A stretch of DNA of 34,350 bases, taken from NCBI GenBank assembly GCA_903642275.1, contig CAHJWK010000036.1, forward strand, positions 1 to 34,350, in the 5' to 3' direction. A program made the translations under genes and the position numbers. Positions 1 to 7,983 of the stretch are shown here, in pieces. This stretch comes from Chitinophagaceae bacterium (GTDB lineage Bacteria; Bacteroidota; Bacteroidia; Chitinophagales; Chitinophagaceae). The notes beneath the pieces are model-generated. The model saw nothing but the letters and a program-made list of their open reading frames with translations. It was not told the origin of the DNA and did not search any database. The stretch's first letter is position 1. Each line of letters starts with the position of its first letter.

Positions 1-762
1 TTGTTGCCGCAAAACTCTTTTTTAGTTTGTGCGCTTGATATAGCAGCCTGGGATTTATTTGGTAAGATGCATCACCAGCCATTGTATAAGTTATGGAATA
101 CTGAATGGCAAAATATTCCGGCTACAGATTATACACTTGGTATTGATGATATTGATAAGATGATTGAAAAAATGCAACAGCATCCATCACCCATTTATAA
201 AATAAAGGTTGGAACAGAAAACGATATTAAATTAATTGAAACGCTTAGAAAGCATACTAATGCTGTTTTTAGAGTTGATGCAAATGGAGGATGGACATTA
301 AATGAAGCAGTTGAAAAAATTCCGCTATTAAAAGATTTAGATGTTGAACTGGTTGAACAACCATTAGTAAAAGATAATTGGACTGATATGAAAATATTGT
401 TTGATAAATCTTCGCTCCCATTATTTGCTGATGAAAGTTGTGTGTTTGAAAATGATGTTACTGCATGTGCGGAATGTTTTCATGGCATAAACATAAAACT
501 GGTAAAATGCAGTGGTATAACACCTGCTTTACGTATGATTGATCAGGCAAAAAAATTAAACTTAAAAATTATGATGGGTTGTATGAACGAAAGTACAATT
601 GGTTCAGCAGCTATTGCACATTTTTTGCCCCAGCTTGATTATGTTGATATGGATGGGCCTTTGTTGTTGAAAGAAGGTGTGGCAACAGGTTTAAATTACA
701 ATAATGGTTTTGTAAGTGTTTCAGATGAACCGGGTTTAGGAATTACTTCTTTAATTGAATAA
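1..762 (+). CDS. Dipeptide epimerase (enolase superfamily), 5' end missing
   Basis: Muconate-lactonizing/enolase-superfamily barrel protein, most like L-Ala-D/L-Glu (dipeptide) epimerases, which invert the C-terminal residue of cell-wall-derived dipeptides during murein recycling. The expected signature is visible in order: a KxK catalytic lysine motif (YKIKVG, near residue 68), the metal ligands in VDANG, VEQP and ADES, the second catalytic lysine region NIKLVKCSG, and a C-terminal DMDG. This Asp-x-Asp motif is typical of dipeptide epimerases, where it holds the substrate amino group. The frame is open from the first base of the window and the family usually has about 340-370 residues, so roughly the first 90-110 residues lie outside. 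Transcription converges on the minus-strand operon that ends at 791. The substrate cannot be fixed from sequence; other dipeptide specificities are possible. Confidence 0.85.
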   Translation: MLPQNSFLVCALDIAAWDLFGKMHHQPLYKLWNTEWQNIPATDYTLGIDDIDKMIEKMQQHPSPIYKIKVGTENDIKLIETLRKHTNAVFRVDANGGWTLNEAVEKIPLLKDLDVELVEQPLVKDNWTDMKILFDKSSLPLFADESCVFENDVTACAECFHGINIKLVKCSGITPALRMIDQAKKLNLKIMMGCMNESTIGSAAIAHFLPQLDYVDMDGPLLLKEGVATGLNYNNGFVSVSDEPGLGITSLIE

Positions 763-790
763 ATTGATGATAAAATTAAATCAGGATAGC

Positions 791-1912
791 TTAATTACTA
801 TTACTTAAAGCAGTAGATTTCATATCAAAATTAGGTACCATAATACGAAACATAGTTCCAATACCATAAGTTGATACAACTGAAATATCACCAGCAAGTC
901 TTGAAAGTGCTTCTTTTACGATATACAAACCAATACCTAAGCCGTTTACTTGTGAATTACTTCTAAAGAACATTTTAAAAATGTTATTTAAGTGTTCTTC
1001 GACAATGCCAATACCGTTGTCCTGAATTTCAATGATAGCTTTATGTTCATCCACAGTAACTGAAATATCTACCATTGGGTTTTCGGAGGTTGGCTTTTGA
1101 TACTTAACAGCATTTGAAATAAGATTGTCAACTATGATAGAGATGCGAAATTCATCACTCACAAGTTTTACAGGCTGATCAATTTTAAGATTAAATTGCA
1201 CCTCCGGTTTTTGCATTTTACAAATGGTAACACTATCATTAAGCAACTTGTAAAAATCAATTTCAGATTTCTCATCATCAACGCGAATGCTTTTATAATA
1301 TTCAATAATCTTTTGAATAAAGACATCCATTTTATTTACGCAGGTTTCAATCATGCTTAAATAATTGTTGGGATCAACAATCGAATTCTCCATTTTAGAG
1401 AGGTTAAGAATACCCATAATGGATGCCAAAGGAGAACGAAGGTCATGCGAAGTGCTGTACACAAACCTGTTTAGCTCGTCATTTGTCTTCTGAAGTTCTG
1501 ATACTTTTCTTTTTAACTGTTGCCTCGTGGTATGAAGTTCAAAGGCATTTTGAATAGCGGTTTGAAGTTCAACTTCGTTCCACGGTTTTTTTACATAACG
1601 AAATATTTCACCTTTATTAATAGCATCGATAATAGATTCAGCATCTGTATAACCCGTAAGCAAAATGCGAATAGGATGCGGAAAAGCTTTGCGGACAACC
1701 TGGAAAAATTCTACACCTGTAGAATTGGGCATTCGCTGGTCAGCAATAATTACCTGAATGTCTTTTTCCTGGTTTAGAACCTTCATGCCTTCAGCACCTG
1801 ATGAGGCAGTAAAAATAGTATAGCGTCGACGAAATGAAGCTTGGAATGCAAGCAAATTATTTATTTCATCGTCTATGTATAAAACCCTGATTTTTTTGTC
1901 TTCGGGATACAT
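791..1912 (-). CDS. Receiver-histidine kinase hybrid (REC-HisKA-HATPase)
   Basis: Cytoplasmic signalling protein of 373 residues with an N-terminal receiver and a C-terminal kinase. The receiver has the acidic pair D14/D15, phospho-acceptor D58 in ADQRMP, the conserved Thr in LTGYTD and Lys in KKPWNE. A coiled-coil linker (about 125-150) leads to the H-box STSHDLRSP with H156, then an ATPase domain with N-box SNAVKY, DNGIGI and GLGIGLYIV. No membrane segment is visible. It is the last gene of a minus-strand operon, starting 2 bases after the 7TMR-DISM kinase stop, so it is a likely phosphorelay partner of that kinase. Its receiver closely resembles that of the divergent gene at 5660. No DNA-binding domain is present, so its output must be by phosphotransfer or protein contact. 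Confidence 0.9.
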   Translation of the reverse strand: MYPEDKKIRVLYIDDEINNLLAFQASFRRRYTIFTASSGAEGMKVLNQEKDIQVIIADQRMPNSTGVEFFQVVRKAFPHPIRILLTGYTDAESIIDAINKGEIFRYVKKPWNEVELQTAIQNAFELHTTRQQLKRKVSELQKTNDELNRFVYSTSHDLRSPLASIMGILNLSKMENSIVDPNNYLSMIETCVNKMDVFIQKIIEYYKSIRVDDEKSEIDFYKLLNDSVTICKMQKPEVQFNLKIDQPVKLVSDEFRISIIVDNLISNAVKYQKPTSENPMVDISVTVDEHKAIIEIQDNGIGIVEEHLNNIFKMFFRSNSQVNGLGIGLYIVKEALSRLAGDISVVSTYGIGTMFRIMVPNFDMKSTALSNSN

Positions 1913-1914
1913 AA

Positions 1915-4074
1915 TTAAAGATGATCTGATATTGGATGTATATATGGTAAAGTTACAATAAATTCTGAACCCTCAAAAGGTTTTGAGATAATATCTATTT
2001 TGCCCTCATGTTTTTGAATAATTTTAAAAACAATTGCCATACCCAGGCCAGTACCTTCACCAACATCTTTAGTTGTAAAAAAAGGCTCAAATACACGATG
2101 CTTAGTTTCTTCACTCATACCAATGCCTGTATCTTTTACTGAAATCTGTATGCAATCATTTTCTATATCCCTGGTTAAAATGGTAATCATTTCTTTTTCC
2201 CTTCTTTCTGTTTTTGCCTTTATTGCCTGAACAGCATTTGTAATGATATTCATAAAAACCTGGTTTAATTTTCCCGGAAAACATTCTACATTGCCTCTTG
2301 CATTAAATTGTTTTTCAATTTCGACATAAAACGGGGTGCTGTTTTTTAATATTACTAAGGTAGATAAAATGCCATCATGTATATCTACTGTTTTAAGTTC
2401 TGACTCATCAATTCTGCTAAATGTGCGTAACCCCTGCACAATTTCGGCTGTACGTTGTGCACCTTCTTCAATACCAACTATTAAGCTGTCAATTTCGTTT
2501 TGCACAAACTTAACGTCAATTTGATTTTTAAATTTTTCAATATCAGATAATTTTTTTCTGTAACTTGTTTCTTCTTTTATATTGTGAAGGTGTTCGTATT
2601 CATTAAGTACATCAACCAAATCTCTTACATCAAGCCTTAAAGGATTGATATTAGATTTTACAAAATTGATTGGATTATTTATTTCATGTGCAATACCTGC
2701 GGTAAGCTGGCCAAGGGAAGCCATTTTTTCGGCTTCCACTAATTGTGTTTGTGCATCTTTTAGATTATCAAGCGCATCATTTAATTGCAGGTTAGTTTCT
2801 TTAAGTTCATGCGTTCGCTGACCTACTTTTTGCTCAAGAACAACATTCTGGTCTTTAACGAGCTGTTCATTTTCTTCTGCACGTTGCAAAGCTTCTGCCT
2901 GCGAAATTTCTTTTTCTCTTTTAAGAATATTTATGCGATCTGCAAGTGCTATAGAAAGCAGTGTTACTTCAAGCGATGAACCAATGTATAATGCAGAAGA
3001 AGTAAAATTGTTATATGGAAAGATGGCAAGATTTCTAAATACTAAAATAAAAACAGACACTAAAAAAGCAGTCCACGCTATTAAATAAAAAATTGCAGGT
3101 CTATACCCTTTTGCAGTTATATAAATACAAATACCTAACGCTATTAACCCATTAATTAAACTGTTATAATTTAATATAGAATAACTAAAAGCATAAAAGT
3201 GAAAAAGAGACGCAATCAAGCCTATTACATAAACAAACAAAATTAATAGTAAAACAGGATAAGCTTTCCGCGCATATGTACGTATTTGCAAAAATGAAAT
3301 AGAAAAGATTAAAGCTGTCATTCCAGAAAGCATCGAAGTCCATATTATCATTAGTTTGTTCCATTCTGGCTTTGTTGGCCATAAATAAAAGTATCCATAA
3401 CCACATGCAGCAAGCTGCGCCAAAATCAAGCAAAAAATATAAGAGATATATAAAAAATAAATTTTATCACGTGTAGATATAAAAAGAAAAAAATTATACA
3501 GAAATATTACAACCAGCAAACCAAAATAAAAACCAATAAAAAGATTTTTACTTGAGCTGCTATTAATTAATGCATAACTTGTACTAACATACATAGGCAA
3601 AATAATAGGATGCACACTTTGGATGTGTATAAAATATTTAGCCTGCATATTTTGATGTAAATCGAGATTAAAAACAATATCTGGACTACCTGGTAATGCA
3701 GTTTTAATTTTTATACTATTGCCTCTTTCTCCTAATGAAATAATTCTTTCGTCTGAATACTTATACAATGTTACCCTTGAAAGGTTTGGATAAGATAAAT
3801 CTAAATAAATTGAAGTGGTTGATTTGTTAAGCACCTCAAATTTCAGCCATACATTAGTCACTCCATTTAATACTGGTGTTTTATTAGATTTTGAGTGAAA
3901 TAAATTAAGAGCATTCAATTGATCTGCTTTGACGGTGTTAGCAGAATCTATGAAATATTCAATTCCATTTGAAATAAAAACGCTGTTAATAGTATCAGAT
4001 ATTACAATGGGTTGAGTTATTGCAAGCTGAAACTTTAATACAGATATAAATAAGACTATTAATCTTACTTTCAT
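1915..4074 (-). CDS. 7TMR-DISM sensor histidine kinase
   Basis: Membrane receptor kinase of 719 residues. A signal peptide (about 1-20) is followed by an extracytoplasmic beta-rich domain of the 7TMR-DISMED2 type (about 30-165), then seven hydrophobic helices (about 175-385), a coiled coil (about 385-450) and a kinase core. The H-box is AGIAHEINNP with H463, followed by the N-box NAVQAI, DTGIGM and GTGLGMAIVFK. No receiver or output domain is attached. 7TMR-DISM proteins are thought to bind small extracellular ligands, often carbohydrate-like, through the DISMED domain; the ligand here is unknown. The gene follows the methyltransferase-like gene after 21 bases and precedes the hybrid kinase by 2 bases. 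The operon partners suggest that the ligand may be a molecule made by the operon itself (inference). Confidence 0.9.
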   Translation of the reverse strand: MKVRLIVLFISVLKFQLAITQPIVISDTINSVFISNGIEYFIDSANTVKADQLNALNLFHSKSNKTPVLNGVTNVWLKFEVLNKSTTSIYLDLSYPNLSRVTLYKYSDERIISLGERGNSIKIKTALPGSPDIVFNLDLHQNMQAKYFIHIQSVHPIILPMYVSTSYALINSSSSKNLFIGFYFGLLVVIFLYNFFLFISTRDKIYFLYISYIFCLILAQLAACGYGYFYLWPTKPEWNKLMIIWTSMLSGMTALIFSISFLQIRTYARKAYPVLLLILFVYVIGLIASLFHFYAFSYSILNYNSLINGLIALGICIYITAKGYRPAIFYLIAWTAFLVSVFILVFRNLAIFPYNNFTSSALYIGSSLEVTLLSIALADRINILKREKEISQAEALQRAEENEQLVKDQNVVLEQKVGQRTHELKETNLQLNDALDNLKDAQTQLVEAEKMASLGQLTAGIAHEINNPINFVKSNINPLRLDVRDLVDVLNEYEHLHNIKEETSYRKKLSDIEKFKNQIDVKFVQNEIDSLIVGIEEGAQRTAEIVQGLRTFSRIDESELKTVDIHDGILSTLVILKNSTPFYVEIEKQFNARGNVECFPGKLNQVFMNIITNAVQAIKAKTERREKEMITILTRDIENDCIQISVKDTGIGMSEETKHRVFEPFFTTKDVGEGTGLGMAIVFKIIQKHEGKIDIISKPFEGSEFIVTLPYIHPISDHL

Positions 4075-4095
4075 AAATATTATAAGATGAAGCGA

Positions 4096-4734
4096 TTATA
4101 AAATATAAGGGATAATTTTTTTAGTTTCACTCATATATTTTTTATAATCATGCCCAAAATATGATATTAATTTTTGTTCTTCAGTATTGATTCTGAAATA
4201 ATAAGCAACTCCCATGCATAAACAGGCTGCTATATATCCAATTATACTATTTAAAATTAGAGGTCCGCTTGTTATACATAAAAATGCACCAAGGTAACTT
4301 GGATGACGTATGAGAGAATAAGGCCCTTGCGTAACTAAATGATGATTGCTTTTGATTTGTACAGTAGGAGTAAATAATTCACCAAGCTGTATTATTGCCC
4401 AAACTCTTAGATTTATACCTACAATTATAAAGCAAACGCCTAACCATCCCATAAATCCGAAATTATTGTAATTGTAATTGAAGTATGCCCAATCAATAAC
4501 AGGAATTACAATACTTAAAACCGACATCATAAGTATTAACAATACACTAAATCTATCGTTTTCTTTTTCCTGCTTTGTTTCTTCAAAACTAAAAACCGGT
4601 TGAGTAAGCCATAAAGCGAAAACAACAACTTCAATAATAAAAATTTTATAATTTAAAATCAGTATTGGTTTAAACAGCAAAGGAATAATAATAATTATAA
4701 TGCTATTAAATATAGCGGATAATACTTTTTTCAT
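4096..4734 (-). CDS. Isoprenylcysteine carboxyl methyltransferase-like membrane protein
   Basis: Integral membrane enzyme of 212 residues with about five hydrophobic helices. The C-terminal part carries the ICMT/NnrU-like signature: LVTQGPYSLIRHPSYLG, then a helix, then RINTEEQKL and a terminal FGHDYKKYM. In this fold the RHPxYxG and paired Glu residues bind S-adenosylmethionine and the carboxyl substrate. Bacterial members methylate diverse small or lipidic acids and rarely have known substrates. It lies 5 bases after the GNAT-like gene and 21 before the receptor kinase, so it is almost certainly co-transcribed with both. A reasonable inference is that it methylates the product of the upstream acyltransferase-like protein, or the membrane receptor. 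A broader family label (phospholipid methyltransferase-like) is possible. Confidence 0.8.
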   Translation of the reverse strand: MKKVLSAIFNSIIIIIIPLLFKPILILNYKIFIIEVVVFALWLTQPVFSFEETKQEKENDRFSVLLILMMSVLSIVIPVIDWAYFNYNYNNFGFMGWLGVCFIIVGINLRVWAIIQLGELFTPTVQIKSNHHLVTQGPYSLIRHPSYLGAFLCITSGPLILNSIIGYIAACLCMGVAYYFRINTEEQKLISYFGHDYKKYMSETKKIIPYIL

Positions 4735-4739
4735 AGATA

Positions 4740-5477
4740 TCAGTTTACTTTTAACTTAAATTCATTTAGGTCTGCTGATGGAATTTTAAGTTCATAATGT
4801 ATATCAACATACTGGTTTTTAAATGGTGATTTTTCTTTTATCATACACACTGGATTTTCGCGAAGATAAACCATTTTATCTCTTACACGTGGAATAGTCA
4901 GGGGTAAATCATAAAGCCCGTCAGAAAATAAAACAGTAGCAACTAAATCAAATTTTGGGTAATAAAAAGTGCCGTTATTACCAACCGACTTAAGTATCTG
5001 GCCGCCAATCCAGTCTTTAAATCTTGCAGTAAACGGCGAACACAAGGCAAATAAAATATTTATTCCAACAAGCTTTGTTACAGCAACAGCAACAATTGAC
5101 GGGAAAAAACTTCCTATTCCTAAACCAGCTACTTCTATTGAATTCCAAAGTCCACATAACTCGCATGCACCATACTGAGAATAATGTTTTACTGTACTGT
5201 AAACCCTTGCATCCATATCGCCTGTTGCCTCTTCCATTGGTAATGGATGTACACCATCTACGCAATGTATGCGCGCTCCTCCGAATAATTTTGAGCCATC
5301 CATTGATTCAACTGCAATTACAAATACAGATTTATTATACATCCAGTCATTTGTGTTGGTAGTCACATTATCAATACCATAGATTACAAGTACTTTTCTG
5401 TGGCCTTCTATAAATTTTAGACAGGATTCACTGTCTTCAATAGCTCTAAATGCACGTATTCGGATGGCGTTCTCCAT
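4740..5477 (-). CDS. GNAT-fold protein resembling autoinducer / N-acyl amino acid synthases
   Basis: Cytoplasmic protein of 245 residues, first gene of the operon. It is not a confident family match, but its layout recalls LuxI/FeeM-type GNAT acyl synthases. A beta strand SVFVIAVES is followed by a turn and GGARIHCVDGVHPLP (R69), matching the LuxI GxxRL-PT strand. About 35 residues later comes CELCGLWNS (E106), in the place of the LuxI ExSRF strand, then a helix GIGSFFPSIVAVAVTKLVG and a strand ILFALCSPFTARF. The LuxI N-terminal Arg/Phe/Trp set is not evident, and the SRF arginine is missing. If correct, it would transfer an acyl group from ACP or CoA to an amine. Otherwise it is a GNAT acetyltransferase of unknown substrate. 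Promoter region 5478-5659 is shared with the divergent receiver gene. Confidence 0.6.
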   Translation of the reverse strand: MENAIRIRAFRAIEDSESCLKFIEGHRKVLVIYGIDNVTTNTNDWMYNKSVFVIAVESMDGSKLFGGARIHCVDGVHPLPMEEATGDMDARVYSTVKHYSQYGACELCGLWNSIEVAGLGIGSFFPSIVAVAVTKLVGINILFALCSPFTARFKDWIGGQILKSVGNNGTFYYPKFDLVATVLFSDGLYDLPLTIPRVRDKMVYLRENPVCMIKEKSPFKNQYVDIHYELKIPSADLNEFKLKVN

Positions 5478-5659
5478 TAATTAAATAATTGTTTTGGAGA
5501 TATTCATTTATTTCTAAATAGATAACCTATAACATACATAATTGTTAATGTTCAAAGCAAAAAACTTATAATAAAGTTAGAAAACAAAATTAATTTTTAT
5601 GATTGCTAAATGATAATTAATTTTAATCTCCAATATTTAATAAGTATCTATACTTTAAT
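5478..5659. promoter_or_regulatory. Divergent promoter region of the signalling cassette
   Basis: This very AT-rich 182-base region separates the minus-strand four-gene operon from the plus-strand receiver gene, so it should hold both promoters. On the minus strand a TAATTTTG (5592 to 5585) fits the Bacteroidota -7 consensus TAnnTTTG, about 108 bases before the ATG. I see no convincing -33 element and no clear -7 box for the plus-strand gene. Chance matches are likely in DNA this AT-rich. Confidence 0.4.
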
Positions 5660-6124
5660 ATGATAGAAAAACCAATAAACGTTTTATATATTGATGATGA
5701 ACCGCATAATCTTACTGCCTTCAAGGCTGCATTTCGCAGAGATTATAATATTTACTTAGCCGAATCTGCACAGGAAGCAAGACAAGTTCTTGACCTTAAT
5801 GATGTTCATATCATACTTAGTGATCAACGCATGCCGGTAGAAACCGGAATAGAATTTTTTTCATCAATTTTAAAAACACATCCTGAGCCAATACGTATTC
5901 TTATGACTGGATATACTGATGTGAATGCTGTTATTGATGCCATTAATCTTGGCCAGGTTTATAAATATCTTACAAAACCCTGGAATGAAAATGATATTCG
6001 CATTTTTATCGACAGGGCTTTTGAAGTGTTTAGCTTGCGACGCGAAAATGCAATTCTTACCAGCAAACTTTTAGATGCCAACAAAAAACTTGAATTTTTA
6101 GTAAGACAAAGTTTGCTCTCTTAA
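5660..6124 (+). CDS. Single-domain response regulator with coiled-coil tail
   Basis: Protein of 154 residues: a receiver (about 5-120) with D12/D13, phospho-acceptor D55 in SDQRMP, MTGYTD and TKPWNE, plus a short coiled-coil tail ending near LEFLVRQS. There is no output domain. Hand alignment gives about 60 identities in 108 positions with the receiver of the hybrid kinase at 791-1912, much closer than unrelated receivers. It is transcribed divergently from that kinase operon. Plausible roles are a shared phosphate sink, a phosphorelay shuttle or a partner for another kinase or cyclase through the coiled coil (inference). The C-terminus looks natural rather than truncated, and a stop codon follows cleanly. 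Confidence 0.9.
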   Translation: MIEKPINVLYIDDEPHNLTAFKAAFRRDYNIYLAESAQEARQVLDLNDVHIILSDQRMPVETGIEFFSSILKTHPEPIRILMTGYTDVNAVIDAINLGQVYKYLTKPWNENDIRIFIDRAFEVFSLRRENAILTSKLLDANKKLEFLVRQSLLS

Positions 6125-6201
6125 TAAATCTGACTCACTGGCAGAACTTACTTTTAAACACCTTCTTTATAAGTAATATATATTGATTTTTCATTTGGAC
6201 T

Positions 6202-6209
6202 TATTTTTG
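6202..6209 (+). promoter_or_regulatory. Candidate -7 box upstream of thioredoxin
   Basis: TATTTTTG matches the Bacteroidota -7 consensus TAnnTTTG and lies 34 bases before the thioredoxin ATG. A TTG lies about 16 bases further upstream, which is shorter than the usual spacing, so the -33 part is weak. Confidence 0.35.
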
Positions 6210-6242
6210 TTTACATTATTATTATTAACTTAAAAAAATTTT

Positions 6243-6560
6243 ATGGCACTTGAATTCAATGATACAAATTTTGAAACTACAGTTTTAAATAATGATAAAT
6301 TATCTGTAATTGATTTTTGGGCAGAATGGTGTGGTCCATGCCGTGCAATAGGTCCGGTAATTGAAGAGTTATCAAAAGAGTATGAAGGCAAGGTGAACAT
6401 TGGCAAAGTAAACGTTGATCTTAATCCTTCAGTTAGTATGAATTATGGAATCACATCTATACCAGCAATACTTTTCATAAAGGGTGGCAAAGTTGTAGAT
6501 AAGCAAATTGGTGCTGTACCTAAATCAATACTTGATAAAAAGATAAAAGCAAATTTGTAG
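6243..6560 (+). CDS. trxA: Thioredoxin
   Basis: Complete 105-residue cytoplasmic thioredoxin, the general disulfide reductase. The redox site is WCGPC within FWAEWCGPCRAIGP (about residues 25-38), with the preceding FWAEW strand and the cis-proline loop GITSIPAILFIKGGK. The length equals that of typical TrxA and there is no signal peptide or membrane anchor. The gene stands alone, with its own upstream AT-rich region and a strong terminator at 6578. It is probably one of several thioredoxins, since Bacteroidota commonly carry multiple copies, so the symbol is by family and not by proven orthology. Confidence 0.95.
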   Translation: MALEFNDTNFETTVLNNDKLSVIDFWAEWCGPCRAIGPVIEELSKEYEGKVNIGKVNVDLNPSVSMNYGITSIPAILFIKGGKVVDKQIGAVPKSILDKKIKANL

Positions 6561-6577
6561 AAAAACATTAATCGGGA

Positions 6578-6604
6578 AAAGCAGGTTAAACGCCTGCTTT
6601 TTTT
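6578..6604 (+). terminator. Rho-independent terminator after thioredoxin
   Basis: Perfect 8-bp stem AAAGCAGG / CCTGCTTT with loop TTAAACG, followed by a T run. It begins 17 bases after the thioredoxin stop and separates it from the nucleoside transporter gene. Confidence 0.85.
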
Positions 6605-6661
6605 ATGCCTTATCGTTAATGGATATGTTTGTATCTTGTAACAAACTACTACCAAATTGAG

Positions 6662-7924
6662 ATGCAAAGATTTCATGGATTAATTGGTGTTGCTTTAATA
6701 TTATTTTTAGCGTTATTGTTTTCAAACAATAGAAAAAAAATAAACTTTCGCCTGGTAATAAGCGGTATACTTCTTCAAACCTTTATTGCTGCGCTAACTT
6801 TCAAGGTATCATTGGTAGGTAATTTTTTTGAGTGGCTTGGCATAGGCATGCAATATATTGAGGCCTTTGCCCGTCAGGGCGCTTCGTTTGTTTATGGTGG
6901 AATAGTTGTTACACAAAATAGTAACACGGTTGGTGATTATGTAAAGGGCGGCTTTGTTTTCGCGTTTGATATTACTGCTACTATTATTCTTGTATGTGCT
7001 ATTGTTGCTGTTTTATACTACGCAGGTATTATGCAGCGCGTGGTTGCTGTTTTAGCTGGCGTTATGAATTTTATAATGCGTGTAAGCGGCGCCGAAGCTT
7101 TAAGTAATGTTGCAAGTGCATTTGTTGGGCAGGTAGAAGCACAGGTTATGATTCGCCCTTATTTAAAAGGTATGACTAAAAGTGAATTGCTTGCAAGCAT
7201 GAGCGGAAGCTTTGCATGCATCGCTGGTGGCATACTGGTAGTATATGCAAACATGGGTGCCAAAGCCGGAATTGATCTTGCGCCTAAACTTATTGCTGCA
7301 AGTTTAATGGCAGCACCCGGAGCATTAGTAATTGCAAAAATTGTTTTTCCTGAAACTGAAGAAAGCCAGACTTTTAAAAACGTAAAGTTTGATGTAAAAA
7401 GTGGATATATAAATGTGATAGATGCTATTTCACATGGTGCAGCAGATGGGTTTAAAATTGCAATGAATGTTATTGCCATGCTTATTGGCTTTATTGCATT
7501 TATTGCGTTGATTGATTTTATTTTAGTGCACATAGGCCATGTCTTCAACCCAAATTTTAATCTTTCACTTAATTATATTTTTAGTAAAATATTTTATCCG
7601 TTTGCATGGAGCATGGGCATTCCTTCACAGGATTTGAATAGTGCTGCAACATTACTTGGTCAAAAGTTAACGGTAAATGAATTTGTAGCATTTCAAAATC
7701 TTACTAATAAAACAGTACCCATTATTACTCAAAAAGGATTGTTGATTATTAGTGTTGCTATTTGCGGATTTGCAAATTTCAGTAGTGTTGGTATGCAAAT
7801 CGGAGGCATTGGCGCTCTTGCTCCTGAACGCCGTACAGACCTTGCGAAGCTTGGTTTAAAGGCGCTGTTTTGTGGTACGCTTGCTTCTTATTTGTCAGCA
7901 TGTATTGCAGGTATAATTGCTTAA
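6662..7924 (+). CDS. Concentrative nucleoside transporter (NupC/CNT family)
   Basis: Inner-membrane symporter of 420 residues that would import nucleosides with Na+ or H+. CNT hallmarks are visible: an N-terminal three-helix part, the re-entrant motif SGSFACIAGGILVVYANMGA, and TVNEFVAFQNL, the substrate-binding helix tip. The C-terminal motif GFANFSSVGMQIGGIGALAPERR is characteristic of the family. An upstream in-frame ATG at 6629 exists, but the ATG at 6662 (MQRFHGLIG) matches the usual CNT start and avoids overlapping the terminator tail, so it is preferred. It is monocistronic, between the thioredoxin terminator and a convergent terminator at 7938. Whether purines or pyrimidines are preferred, and which ion is used, cannot be read with confidence. 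Confidence 0.92.
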   Translation: MQRFHGLIGVALILFLALLFSNNRKKINFRLVISGILLQTFIAALTFKVSLVGNFFEWLGIGMQYIEAFARQGASFVYGGIVVTQNSNTVGDYVKGGFVFAFDITATIILVCAIVAVLYYAGIMQRVVAVLAGVMNFIMRVSGAEALSNVASAFVGQVEAQVMIRPYLKGMTKSELLASMSGSFACIAGGILVVYANMGAKAGIDLAPKLIAASLMAAPGALVIAKIVFPETEESQTFKNVKFDVKSGYINVIDAISHGAADGFKIAMNVIAMLIGFIAFIALIDFILVHIGHVFNPNFNLSLNYIFSKIFYPFAWSMGIPSQDLNSAATLLGQKLTVNEFVAFQNLTNKTVPIITQKGLLIISVAICGFANFSSVGMQIGGIGALAPERRTDLAKLGLKALFCGTLASYLSACIAGIIA

Positions 7925-7937
7925 TCTCAATCAGCAT

Positions 7938-7965
7938 AAAAAAAACCCCGCATAGCAGGGTTTAA
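7938..7965. terminator. Bidirectional terminator between convergent genes
   Basis: An AAACCC...GGGTTT stem with an inner GC/GC pair encloses a short loop. An A run precedes it on the plus strand, which becomes a U run for transcripts coming from the minus-strand DUF1573 pair. The position between two convergent stop codons fits a shared terminator. Confidence 0.7.
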
Positions 7966-7983
7966 GATATTTATATGAAATGA

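Noticed and set aside
5660-6124. Truncated remnant of the hybrid kinase
   Set aside because: The tail forms a natural coiled coil and a clean stop; no kinase remains follow downstream.
7159-7548. 129-codon frame opposite the nucleoside transporter
   Set aside because: It is fully inside a well-supported gene on the other strand, with no independent signal.
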